A stretch of 64,000 bases of DNA from Sarcocystis neurona (lineage: Eukaryota; Apicomplexa; Conoidasida; Eucoccidiorida; Sarcocystidae). Below, one piece after another: positions 37,601 to 49,730 of the stretch; within the stretch, counting starts at the first letter, position 1; each line of letters begins with the position of its first letter. The position numbers were made by a program, and so were the translations under genes. The stretch lies in NCBI GenBank assembly GCA_000727475.1, contig KL647296.1, forward strand, positions 439,991-503,990. The letters run 5' to 3'. Under the pieces are notes generated by a model, which was given only the letters and a program-made list of their open reading frames with translations, was not told the origin of the DNA and did not search any database.

Positions 37601-40589
37601 AACACAGAAGCGATACTCTGTGAAAATGGGGTAGCCTGGAACAAATCGGCGCCGACTGTGGAACATCTCTTACGATCCTACGAACAACTCATGTAACCCA
37701 GCTGCACAATTCAAGCTATCAAAAATGTCGTTCGCCCCGGTTTTTGAGCACACTCGTGGGCCACGACTTGTGAGCTGCAGCGACCCAGTCTGGAAGCGTG
37801 CGCGGCTGCCACAGCCATATTCTTCAAGGCTTCCGCTCTCCGCAAACATTGTAATTACTGTCTACGCAGCGAGACTTCATTTTTTGAGACTTCAGTGTCA
37901 ACCGCACTTACTTGAACATCTTTCTGGCCTCAGCTTTTCCGATCTGGCATGTGAACAGACGACCAACAGGACCTCACACTTTTGATCACTTATCTTCAAG
38001 CCGCCGTCAGGGTTCGCAGGTCAATCGCATCACTCTTCATCATTTCCAACCGATACCTCATCTGTCGTACAACAGTAATGCACGTTTCTGCTGAAACGAA
38101 AGCTTAAACCGAAAGTTTTTCTGGTAGCTAGCCCGACAACTGCGCTCCGGCAGCGCCCGCTCAAAGTAAAGCACTCCTGTCCTACTAATACATCACAGGT
38201 CGCCTACATGTGACCTCCCGCTTTCGGTTTCTATTGAACATTCAGTGCCTCTGCCCAGTCGCCCTATGCATCTGTCGTTCACGAACTCCATCGAGAGTCC
38301 CTATTTCATAGCACATCTTAGCACCTCTTGTAAAACGAAGACTTCCCATTCGCCATGTTTCCCCAGGACATGCTACCCGCTCACTTCGATGCTGAGTCCT
38401 CTAACGGTCCGGCCAGCAACACCCACACGCACACAATCATTTGCCAGGAATCAGAGGGGTTGGGTGCAAAAAAACTCTTTCGGGTGGACGGCGTCGCAGC
38501 CACAGTGGGAAGGCTCCGAATGGCTTACCTTGTTGCTGCCGTGTGCTCATGCTTTTCTGCCGGATACACGACACTACGACAACGTTCTCCGAATCTATCC
38601 ACACCCATCTGTAACACATTCGCCCTTGTAACAAACGGCTAGCATGTAGAGCTTCGTGTCACACTTGGGATGCAATGCTTTTATCGTTGTCTGCCTCCTT
38701 GCACAAACGTTTCTCTAAACACAGCGTTTACAACTCAGTTCCTGGATAATATTGCTGAGCAAGCATAACCACATCGAATTAAACCTAATTATGATACCTA
38801 TTCTCACGACGCTTGTCCGTCACCACAACGCTCGATCGTCCATAGATACTTGGAATGCCAGCTTCGTCCGTTGCTCAAAAGCGTGTCCACCGTCCGTCCC
38901 GTTTCCTTTCTTCGTCCGCAGGAAAAAAGCGACTATTTTCTTTCGTCTTTTCAACTACACGGATTTCTGTGGTCCTCACCCTCTGGGTTATTCGCCAGGA
39001 TCCCTCACAGCAACAAGTGCTCTTTAATCTCACGGTCTCTCCTCTTCCTTTATACAGGTGTTTCGCATTACCCTCTTTATCACGTAAGATCTTCCAAGAC
39101 GAGCGTTTTAGTCTCCGGCATAGTACGCTACCGCAACGAGAGAAACGGGCATCCTACCATCATGTGTAGGTACCTTCCTGTCGTGGTAAAGTCTCGGTGC
39201 CAAGGCGCGCATAGCTGCTCTGTGAACCGCAACATTTCTCTAGTATGTGTGACAAGATGTGTGAGGCTCCATTATAACAGAGTCTCCTTTCCACTATATA
39301 AAAGCTTTCGAGCACAATGATTGCAGACATCCATGCGCCCTAACAGTTTTAGTCATCCTTCCGATGCGCTAAAACCACACTATCTCCTTGCCTGTCGCCT
39401 TTCTACTGAGGGCTGTTTCGACACCGCTACTACATTTGCCCCGGATTCGGGCGCACTTAATTTTCTGTACCCCAGACCGTTCAACACTTACAAATGTCTA
39501 CTTTTTGAGAGCCGTGCGAGCGTAGAGGATGCAGTAAGCCTTTCCTGTACATCACTTACCCGATGAAAACCCGATGTTTCTTGGTCTCCACAAAAATATC
39601 TTTGTCTCAAAGGTCACAAAACCTCCGTATCGCACCATATGCCTCCACCCAAAATTCGCACCATCGTGCTCTGCCATTAGGGCTACACCTTCTTTACTTC
39701 TGCTGGCACTTACACAGCACGAAAGCCTGCTTTCTATCAAGCTGCAGCCGGCGTCAGATACACTGGAGTTGACGACGCAGCGTGCGCGTTGAAGGTGCTG
39801 AACCATTCATGCAACACCACTTCACAATTGAAGCCATCGACAAGCCTCCGAAATCAGGAGACGACGCCTCCTGACAGGCTATAATTCGCATGCTGGAGCT
39901 TCCCTAGGTGGACGCAGGCACCGCTTTTACACGCTAGTTCATGTATCCGTACTACAGGTCATTCCACTTGTGTGGTGATCAGCTACGCAGTGAATGTTCA
40001 ATTTGGAAAGGAACCATTCCCCCCACTAACTTGGACATCCTTCTGGCCCTTTTCATGTACACCGCAATCAAACATTCCGCAGCTTTGCTCAGCCACCCTC
40101 TACAGCAGTTGGGGACCAGTTATGAAAGCCTGTTTCGTATCACATCTAAGCGTCTCTCGCCGACGGCAGCGTCTTCGCCTCCGCCCCGAGTACTCTAATA
40201 GTTGTCACGTGTACTAGCATCACGCACACAACTAGTCGCCGTGAACGAGGCGGGCTGAAGAAACAGAAAGCTTTGCAGCCAACTTGGGTCCGCCCCAAAT
40301 ACAGCCACTTCTTTGTATGGTGCTCAACGCTATCTGACCGGTACAGCACACCAAACAGGGATCTCGCTCCGAAACCGTGTGCGCTTCTACCCCGCAGAAT
40401 TGCCACTCTTTCAAATGTGTCCTAGACAGAACTTCTCAGAGCACACAAAGTGCACTGCTTCCATTTCGAAATTATCCGGCAAATGAGCTGCCCTAGTGAA
40501 GGTTACGTTCGAACGAACACGCACAAGGCACTCCCTTGGTAGGTGTTACCTACTGAACACATGCAGAAAGGACGTCAAGTCCTGGCGCC

Positions 40590-41204
40590 TTGCGCACATT
40601 TTTCGAATCCATCACCAAAACGCCGGCGCGTTCGTACATTGTCGGAACACCAAGCTTCTCCTCGACAGTAGCTAGACACTGTCGAGCACACGTCTGCCGT
40701 CCTTCGTCGGCGACGCTACGCATCACGAGTAGTAGTCGCAGTAAACCAAAGCTGTACCACGTCTTTCTACAATCACGCTACGCACTATCTTGTTTATTGT
40801 CAACCACATCGAGGATGAAGACAAACCTGTGTGCCACAAAATACACTGCAGTGGCAACTCAGACAGTTGTACCCTCAACGTGTGCACGTGTCCGGTTGAC
40901 TCGATTGTCTCACTATCAGAGCGCCTCGAACTACTGCTCGACAAACCGCACCACTTTCTCTCGCATGTGCGACAGGGTACATAGTGTTCCGTGCCAAGAA
41001 TGCCTCACCTGCAGGTTGAACACTGTTCAGCATCTCGGCTGCCGCCCTACGTGCGTCCTCACTCATGCGTCTGCAGCATCTGGCATGGATAAACAACTCA
41101 AATGTGACTGTCGCCTTTTAAGTGACTGTATTTTGTTACAACTACAGACTCCTCCCCCCACTGCCAAACCCACATTGCACGTATTTTTTGGCCTAATTCT
41201 GTAG
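40590..41204 (+). pseudogene. Open frame of about 200 codons in the inverted arm
   Basis: The frame opens with TTG and has no recognisable domain. Its sequence at 40970-41090 aligns by eye with 32000-32130 and 35080-35190 (shared motifs gcgacagggt, ctacgtg and cgtcctcactcatgc-like), which places it in the repeat family. The reading frame is not clearly conserved among those three places. Probably not a functional gene. Confidence 0.15.
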
Positions 41205-42331
41205 ACAACATATACTTATTCCCGGACACCACGCGCCTCAAAGGTGCAGTTTGGCTCTACTCGCGACGTTCCCGTGATGCTGTTCAGCCCGGATTGAGGG
41301 GAAATTTCTCCCGAGCGCCCCAATCTTTTTGCAGAGTCTGTATAAACAATTGCTCCACTGGTGACGCCTCCTGAATTAGGCTCCCTGTTCCTTCTCTTCA
41401 ACTTCCGACGGCCCTACCCCCCCGAAATATGAAATATATACTTCGTACACGTAGGGCGCTGCCGGTACATATTTTGAAACTGCAGTGCATCTTTTGCTGT
41501 TGAGGGCATAAAGCACCTCTAATTTCACATTCTCAGCAATTCCCTGAACTGGCGAAATAGCACAAGTGTCTACCACCTGTTACCTGCTGTTAGACAGCAC
41601 ACGTGTCACCGTATTCTTCTTCTACACCGGTGGTGATTGCTGTCTGTAGAGCCATTTGGAAACGAAATTGTCATCCCTAAATGGTTGTGCATCGTTTCGC
41701 CCCCAGCATATTTACCATGTCACCCACAGAGAAAAGAGTACCTCTTTGGGGATAGCTTGACTCACTAGCTGCCTCAAAACTCTCATTCCCACTCCTCGAG
41801 CGTAATGTCCAGCTGCCGCATTGGACAGTATTGAAGTTCGTATCTCAAGCAGCGATGCGGGAGCTCGTCTTCCGAGACCACAGTCTGACAATGTGGCGCA
41901 TGTGCCAGTGGACGGAAAGTAAACCGCGTTGGTGTCGCCATACCCCCCTATATCTGGGGCCAGCATTCAGTGCGTCTGGTCAGTTGCCCTTTACACGAGT
42001 TGGCCCACGACTGCGCGGATAATAATCCTGTTCCATCGGGCAACTTAGCACGCGTTGCCGACCTGTCCTCTTTCTACACCGCAACACAAGTTGTTACCTG
42101 TCAGCGTTGGCTTCAGTACACTAGGAGGTGCCGTCCTCGAAGGGGTCAGGCAGACACCTCTCATTCATTAAGCAAAAGGGCTGTAACACCCAGAGGAGCC
42201 TTCCTGATATCACGCCCTCCTCGCGAGCGTGCAGAGTTCACGCATCTTCCGCAGTGCACACCATCTTCTGAGAGCTATACTTCCGAATGACAAGCTTCTC
42301 CCGTTGAACCTGGCCCAGCCCCTTTCCTGCC

Positions 42332-42361
42332 AAACTGTGTTGCAAAACTGCAACACAGTTT
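42332..42361. other. Perfect hairpin, 13-bp stem and 4-base loop
   Basis: aaactgtgttgca at 42332-42344, loop aaac, and the exact reverse complement tgcaacacagttt at 42349-42361. This is the strongest small inverted repeat I saw in the window. It stands alone, with no gene near it and no terminal duplication that would identify a transposon. Confidence 0.75.
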
Positions 42362-43312
42362 TACACACCTCAAGCCAACGGTACACGCAAAAACGATTTC
42401 TATTCCGGTACGTGCACTCAATGTGTATGTCTCCTTGTGAAGAACGCCCACGCTCAATCAGACATGAACGTTACCGGCTTCTTTCGACTATTCGGAGTCG
42501 GCTCCATCTGTCACTGCCACTCGTATACATTTGAAACACAAACCTCCTTCAGAACCAGTAAATAAATTTTTCGTTCACATCCTCTCTCCGATTTCAGGTT
42601 CACGCCGCATCAAACAGCGTATACGTGTTTACTTTCCCCATCTGCAAATATCCATGTTATTCTGACATTTCAAATTATCCAGCGCAACCAGTGCGGCAAC
42701 GATATCTCATCAATCCCATGTCCTACTAATTCGTTTTCCCCACTTTCTTGTAAGCAGCATGTTTGATCTTTAGGCCGCCCGTAGGCGAACTCAAATTCGA
42801 GGACTCTACGACGCAGTTCAGCAGCAAAGCGACTTGCGTCATATCACGTGAATGCGCATATCGCTGCAGCCGCACATTCATATCGCCACGCAGTAACGCT
42901 TTATGAGCCGCGTCATCTGCATGTCGTCCATGCGACACATAGGACGGTACTCGATAACTGGTTCCCCTCGAAATTTTCGCTCTGCTCAATTGGGCAAATT
43001 CACGGTAACGTGTCTTTGCCGCTCTTTATTGCATGCGACAGTTCATGAACGAGTGATTCACTCCGTCGGCCTCCTGTAGAGTGGTGAAGGAGATCAGGCT
43101 AGTCAGTAGACCGCAGCTACAAGACGCAAGAGGCGACACGAGCTTCAGCTGCTGTCCGCAAAGGCCCTGCCGGTGCAGAGTTCGCCACATCTAAGTGACT
43201 ACTGAGTGAACCACAACCTCACTGCCTTCTTTGGTTGGCATTCCCGTGTTTAGGTACCATCAGGCGCCGAATGCGAGCGGCGAGTCTCGCACCTACACTG
43301 AATGTTTGTTGA

Positions 43313-43386
43313 CGTCTCACACATTTCAATGCCGAAGAGAAATTTTACTCACCCTCTCGGGCCTCCCGAAGGCGTCTCACACATTT
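43313..43386. repeat. Short direct repeat, 14 bp, 60 bp apart
   Basis: cgtctcacacattt occurs at 43313 and again at 43373. The intervening bases are only weakly similar, so this may be a trace of a 60-bp tandem unit or chance. Confidence 0.4.
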
Positions 43387-46300
43387 GCATCGGTAATACA
43401 TTCTCTGCAGTCGAGGTCCTACAGCACCCCGAGCACCAAATTCCCACGCTTCAAGTTCTCAGCACACTTTTTCCTGAAAATTTTGGACAGGAAAACAGGA
43501 GGAGAATGGTGAACTGCGACTTGTCACCGTGCAGGCCTATACTTTTCTCGCTCCTTCGTGCCAGCTTCCACAGTTTTTTTCCCACGTGTGATGCTATCTC
43601 AGGAGTACAGCTCCGCGTGGAGCAGGAGAGGTATCACCACATGCTGCTGAATACGTAGAACACGGTTTTTAACCATGCGACTCATCTCGTCCTTCGCGTC
43701 TCTTCTGGTAGATCGGAGAGGTTTGAGTGCTCCTCAGAAGATTCCACGGGAGTTCATACCATATTTTATGGCTCTGAAGCAGGCAGGTCTACGCGCGCGG
43801 CGCATAGACCCATTTGTCAAGCCAGCTGAAATGGGCGTGGACTTTTCTGAGCTACCATCCATTCTGTGTGTTTACACCGAGTGCAATGTCCGTACAAGCC
43901 GTCAAGTTGGAAACACCTCTTCGCAGTTGAGCCGGAACGCACTGACTTTCAGCGTTTTAGAGCAGACTTCCCTCAACAGGCTTCACGCATTGCGTCGTAC
44001 TATCCTGTGTACGGTCTTTATTTAAATTCCAGTCACCATACAGTTCTTCTGGGTACAGCATCACGCAGAACATCACACTGCCTCGGTCGCAGACAAGGAT
44101 GTACGCAGTTCCGTCAGTCCTTCCCAATTCCTTATCCAATCACACTACTCCTGCAGAGATCACTGCCTTCCTGCGACTGGCCCGCGCAGCGACCTAGTAT
44201 TCCTACATGTATCAAGGTGTAAATGTTTTCTTGTTGGTGCTGCGAACTAGTTCGTCCACAAACTGCTTCACGCATCAAAAGGGACTCAGCGCGGACTGAC
44301 GAGTACGTGCACCTGTTGACGCCAGATTACTTATTTTCGTCACCTCCCACTCTTCTACTCGAGTTCGGCGTTGCATCACAGTCTCATTCATGGGTTGGTG
44401 GCGAAGACGCGGCGTTAACATGTTAAACGCCGCCTCTTTTCCACGCGCCCTTCGACTACGTATTCTACTTCTTTGAGCCTGTAAACCCAAGCAGAAAGCG
44501 TGAAGCTGCCTCTTGACCGCCTTCTCCTTCAAAGTCGCCGGACCTGTTTACGCAATGGCTTCATACTCGAGAGTGTCCCTAGAAGACTGAGGGATGGAAC
44601 ATTTCGAACGAGCAGTACAAACCAGCGACGCCGCGCATTTAACCTTGCTGGAGACCCGTATGCTCAATCCAAGGTTCTAACTACCGAAAACCCAATCGCA
44701 TTGTTTGAATAATTACAGCACCCCTGTATTACCGACAGACCGCGTCATTTCGACTTGCCACGCCCACTATTTCATTTCGCTTCGCGTGCGCTCTAATCGT
44801 TCTAGCTTACAGCCCTGTGGACACTGCAATTCTTTGGCCGGCATACTGTGTCCCAGTGTTTCCCCGCGACCAGCGGTGCACATCGAACCTCCAGAAAAAT
44901 TAAGTGCTGTGGCACCTCTGCTCCAGAGTTGGTGACGCTGTCAAACGCCTGCCCCTGACCCATGCGCTGTAATCAAAAAGACGCCCATACTCTACAAGGC
45001 GGACGCGCAGCTGCGGAAGCGTAGGCTCCGTGGAGGGCAATGCACCTCTGCTAGTAACATATGACCATAAAGGTTGCTACCCCCCCGCCTCCTCCCTTTG
45101 CGACAATCTTAAAAAGGATCCAGTGCTACTCGCCATCCTCCCTTTATAACACTAAACTGCGCGGATCAAACGTTCCCATGTGACATCTGTATACGCCCCT
45201 TCCGTGAACGGTATTCTCGCCTTTTACACCTCCACGCAAAGGGCCACCCTTCCACATTCTTACTCGAAACACTTACAGTTGCAGCCCTTCAGGTGCTCGC
45301 GCACAATAAATATTTGCCACGAAGCAGAAGGGGCTGTGCTCGCAGAACAGGCTTGTACAGCCAGTATTGCAAGCACCTCGCGACTAGTCAATGGGCTTCT
45401 GAATGCATTGTTCACTATCGGCTGAGCCGTAAGAGGCCGCACGAAAGGCTCTCGGTTTCAAGTTGTCAGTGGTCCCGTTCTGCAGCAGCGCTGCTGTCTC
45501 TGACAGACACGACATATAGTACGTAATAGCATCTACGTTGCAGTGCTCCAGTGACGAACGGCTCTGACTGACGGGCCCACACGCTGCAGTATTGTTTCCC
45601 GGCTCTAGTCGAATCACTCTTTGCGCGAAATTTTTTTGCGAACGACGCCCACGTTGAAAGACTCGTGACTCGCAACGGATGACTTTCACGCGTGCAAAAC
45701 GAGAAGATCTGCTTTTTCATAAACACTCGAAAACCAGCTTCCTCCGCCACGCACGTAGGGGATTCTTTGGCTTGCTCACAACCATTATACGCCGTCAGGT
45801 GGACACAGCCCAACACGGCTTGTATGTGCATTCATTTCCAAACTGCACATATCAATGTTGGTGAGCGCCACAGGAGCCCCTCTCTCTGATATTGTATGTT
45901 TTACATTTTCCACATACATTCTGCATCATGTCGCCTAAGGAAGACACGAGGTCTCGTAAATGCGAGCGCACACGCGTTGGCAGTTCCCCTGCCTTCATGC
46001 GATAAACTAAGTGGCAACCATTAGCAAGTTTGTTGAGATGCAGTTCTGCAGAAAGGGAACATCCGGAAACCTTCACCTTTTCCATCCTGGTGTCAGCTCC
46101 TTTTTGCAAGCGTTCTGAATGGAAAAATGGATGCCTATCATAATTTCCTGCACGCGTGTAGGTGAAGTTCCCTTCCGATGTATTCTATTACTGAGTCGTA
46201 TGGGTCCGTCGGACTAAGGCATCACTTCACAAAGATGTCACATTGGGGAACTCCTTCTCCCACTTATACATTCCACCTACGCCGGGCCCTGTGTTTGCAC

Positions 46301-49300
46301 GTATCAGCAATTCGCCCCGCCGCGGGAAAGAATCTGTCACCGCTAAAACTATAGTCAACCACGTAGTGTGCTTATTTCGCAAAGAGAGGCAGATGGTAGG
46401 GGCACACCGTAACTGACGTCGGTCTCATTCTGCTTCCTAGGGTGTCACGCGGTTCTCTCCCGTCAACGCGTTGGTCACAATGCCGAGCTTGGAGCCTCCT
46501 GTCAATCTCTCAGCTGTACCTCCAGTGCAAATTTTAGAAAGTCACGTAGGGCTTTTGCGTGCATCGTGCGATACCACTTACGATCCGCCGCCCTCTCCGC
46601 CAGTCGCAGCCACGCATCGAATAAGAAGTACAATACGCTGTCCATAACGCATACTGCACTCAGGAAAGCTCCTCGAGTGGTGTTGGCGTGCAGTGTGTGG
46701 TGCGTGCGTGGACACATGCATACACATCAACCGACCAAGACAGAACCCGTTCGCTGGCGCAGCCATCCCAGAAATCGAAGGAAGGGACCGTTTTCCCTGT
46801 TCTGATGTTAATAAGTACTTTGACGGTCATTCCTGCGAAAATTATCATTTTGTCGATTCAAGAGACCACCGCCAGTCTCCAACAGTCTTCAAAAGCTCTA
46901 CTCGCCGGACCCTCAGAAAGTACGTCGGTTAGGGTCCGTCGCTTTTAACGACATACAACAACTAAGCAATTCTTCTTTCGTAAACTGCCTCAACACTGGT
47001 GGTCTATCTGTAAACTTGCAGGTGCCTCTCGCGTACCGTCTACGAATGTTCGACTACGTCTAAGGAGTCGTTCACGCGTGCACTCTGATTCGTGTTTAGG
47101 GCCGAGATTGCCAAGGTGATCTTCTCCACATTTAATACGAACAATCTACCGCGTCTGCTGCTGTTACTTCTGTGGCTGCCGCTCCTTGGCAAAAAAATGT
47201 CTCACGGGTGAGTTAGCATGGGTTACATAATTCGGCAGTGAGGGAGACAGGCCTGTTCAAGAGGTGCGCAACCACAGGTATTATCTCAGCTGAAAAAGGT
47301 ATGTGGTCGTTCCTGTAGTGTTAGGTCCGTCCTCTCGTCGTCGACGACAGAGTTCACACATGAGCTCTTCAGCTCAGGCGCTGCCCACGCACATTTACAG
47401 TCTTGTGACATGTTCGACCGCTGCACGTTGTGCTCTGCAGCGTCCTACTGTGTCTCCACTCCATTCTGGTCTCCTCAACACGCTCCCAGAGATTCAGATA
47501 GAGCATAACACGACCTCGGGCACGGACGGAGGAGTGTTCTCTGTCATATCACTTTTCTCTCACACCATCTGTCACGACAGTGTTCTCCTGCGGAGACCAC
47601 TTTAGTGCTGTTCAAGCCCACGGTGGCTTCGTGTCGCCTCCATTTCATGCAGCATCTCTAATTCGTGTATCCGTAGTCCCCTCCAGTACTGCAGGTCTGT
47701 TTGTCGCCACGAGTTCGTCTGTGAGTAATCTGTGGCGTGTGGCGACACTCACTCACTTTGCGCTAAGGAACACAGGCCCCTGCTAACGCTTAAAAAATTG
47801 CTCACCTCACCCTCCGCACTTTGATGGAGTACAGAAGCAGTACCACTGCCTCCATTATTGGTCAGCGACCGATTGCCTGCGACGGCGCTCCATCCCCACA
47901 GCCAGCGCTCCAACTCGCAAAACGCCACAACTTGCTATTGGCTTAGAAAGGCTTTCCAGACTCTGCACCGGGATACTCTCAATAGGTGGTGAAGTTTTAA
48001 AGCGACTGGTGTTCTTGACAACTCGTGCTCGTGGACTGTGTATCATTCTCCCCCGTCTGCCAGTCAGGGTTGACATCGTTTTTCACTTACATCTTCTCAG
48101 TGAACATGTATGCGGACACGGGCGTGACGGGGTAATCGCACCCTACGAACTCGTTGCCGTCAACATGCTGCGAGAACGGAACAAAGCCACCGAACCCGGG
48201 TCTTGTCGCATCGACAGGACTACCGGCAGGGCGATCTTCCCACGTGACCATCTTTGCAGCGAGATTCTGTATGCACCGGTGTCTTGATTTCGAAAGCCAT
48301 ATTCAAGGCGTGGTTTATCCTATTCGTCCTCACGATATACGCAAGGAATGCATGGCTTCATAGACCCCTCCAAGCTTCGCAATTTTTTTGCAAACATATT
48401 GGACATGCACAACAGTCCTATGTAGGCTCTCCCTGGAGAAGCTTTCCGGCGAGGTAGAGACAAGGAGGAGTGCCCGAAAAGAGAGTGTAGCACCATACGA
48501 GTAGTTGGACTCATCTTTTGCGTTTTAGTCATTGTTTGTCACCTGTTTCTCAAAAACCCCTCACGTTGTGATCAAATGGCGCTGCCCACCTTCGCCGTCC
48601 CTCTTCCCCCACTCAGGGTCTGTAGGTCTTTCTCACGAAATAGCGGAGGCCCTGTCTCTCACCCGTGCCCATGCCGTTCGCACTTCCAGTCGATGAAGTC
48701 ACAACCGCGCCCGTCCGACAAGACCCGAAGATACGAGAAGGAAAGATCTTCTGTCTCCACAGCCTCTGCCTGTCTTTCGTACTCTTGCTTTGGAAGGAGT
48801 TACCACCCCCGTTCTCGGGAAAACAGTCTCAGAGGTCCAGTGCCCAGCTCCTGGCAGCGGAAGAGAGCACTGGTCGTTTTTCAACCAGCAGGCGTCCTAC
48901 GAGTCCGCCTGGTTGTAATTTGTATCACACGGAACGCAGTGCACTGCAGTACAGTCCACCTACTGCAAACATCAGAGGGGGATTACCGCGCTCACAGAGT
49001 CGTATTTTTCGTGCAGTGAGGCCTACGGCAATGCGCGAAAGAATCCATTCGACTACTGCCACCTGATGACAGGCAGTAGGCAGCAGCGTGTACTGGTAAG
49101 ACCTTCACTGTCCATTATCTTCAATCATTTTCGTTCCAGAGCTACGACTCTCGTGGGGTCAATGTGGTTACGCCAACGCCTCCTTCTGGAATGAGGCTAT
49201 TCAGAGGCAATTTGCCCCCGCCGTTCGTTGCAGACAATATCTCGCTTCCATCGAGCTGAGGCGAGGTGATACTCCTGCAGAGATTACCAGGCAAGGGACA

Positions 49301-49352
49301 GGATCTACGGTGGACTCGGGGTTCGGGGGCAGGTCCACAAGTCTAGAATGAC

Positions 49353-49730
49353 GTGCTTCAACGTGCGACTTTGATTCCTGCACCCGAGTACGTGTGTCGG
49401 TGTGCGGTTCACCAATGTAAGCTTCAAAAACCTGTGTCGTCCCACCTTAGTGCAGCCACGAGTGTACCCGCGAGCCTCCGAAAAAAATTCATCCGGGAAA
49501 AGTACAGACTTGCACTGTACACTCTGGTTCCTGTTAGCTCCGCACTGCCAAATTCCGTGCCCGGGCCGGTCCTTGTATCTGCTGCAGGAGATGCTACAAC
49601 GAGCCTCCGAGAAAATTTCATCCGGGAAAAATACAGACTTGCATTGTGCACTCTAGTTCCTGTTAGCTCGGCACTGCCAAATTACGTGCCCGGGCCGATC
49701 CTTGTATCTGATGCAGGAGGTGCTACCTGA
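49353..49730 (+). CDS. Hypothetical reading frame carrying the 43-residue duplication
   Basis: This 125-codon frame starts at a GTG-class codon and contains the two repeats in phase. Substitutions between the units change Lys-Lys to Glu-Asn, Tyr to Cys and Ser to Tyr. Replacement differences are not avoided, which weakens the case for selection on a protein. No domain is recognisable; it could be one exon of a spliced gene or a coincidental open frame across a non-coding duplication. Confidence 0.2.
   Translation: MLQRATLIPAPEYVCRCAVHQCKLQKPVSSHLSAATSVPASLRKKFIREKYRLALYTLVPVSSALPNSVPGPVLVSAAGDATTSLRENFIREKYRLALCTLVPVSSALPNYVPGPILVSDAGGAT
49471..49728 (+). repeat. 129-bp (43-codon) tandem duplication in an open frame
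   Basis: Copies 49471-49599 and 49600-49728 are about 90 percent identical, both opening cgagcctccg. The period is a multiple of three. The frame spanning 49353-49730 stays open through both, giving a repeated FIREKYRLAL(Y/C)TLVPVSSALP followed by a VPGP(V/I)LVS segment. The bases just upstream (49440-49470) resemble the end of the unit, suggesting an older third copy. The frame has no ATG at its start and stops directly after the second copy. Confidence 0.85.

Larger units (their letters stand above)
28055..44500 (-). repeat. Inverted arm: multiple diverged short-form copies of the long repeat
   Basis: Two blocks conserved in the left array occur here as reverse complements. The first, left 1511-1556, is matched at about 28108-28150, 29898-29940, 34992-35030, 37075-37115 and 39158-39190. 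For example, 28108 reads gatgtctacgtacttcgttg, and the complement of copy A reads gatgtgtacgtacttccttg. The second, left 3350-3415 and its counterparts, is matched at about 28780-28840, 30900-30965, 34310-34370 and 36010-36070. The two blocks lie 0.7 to 1.0 kb apart, like the 0.85 kb in copy A. Copies also align with each other, for instance 31040-31110 with 34455-34525. The + strand is C-rich here. The right boundary is uncertain. Confidence 0.65.
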
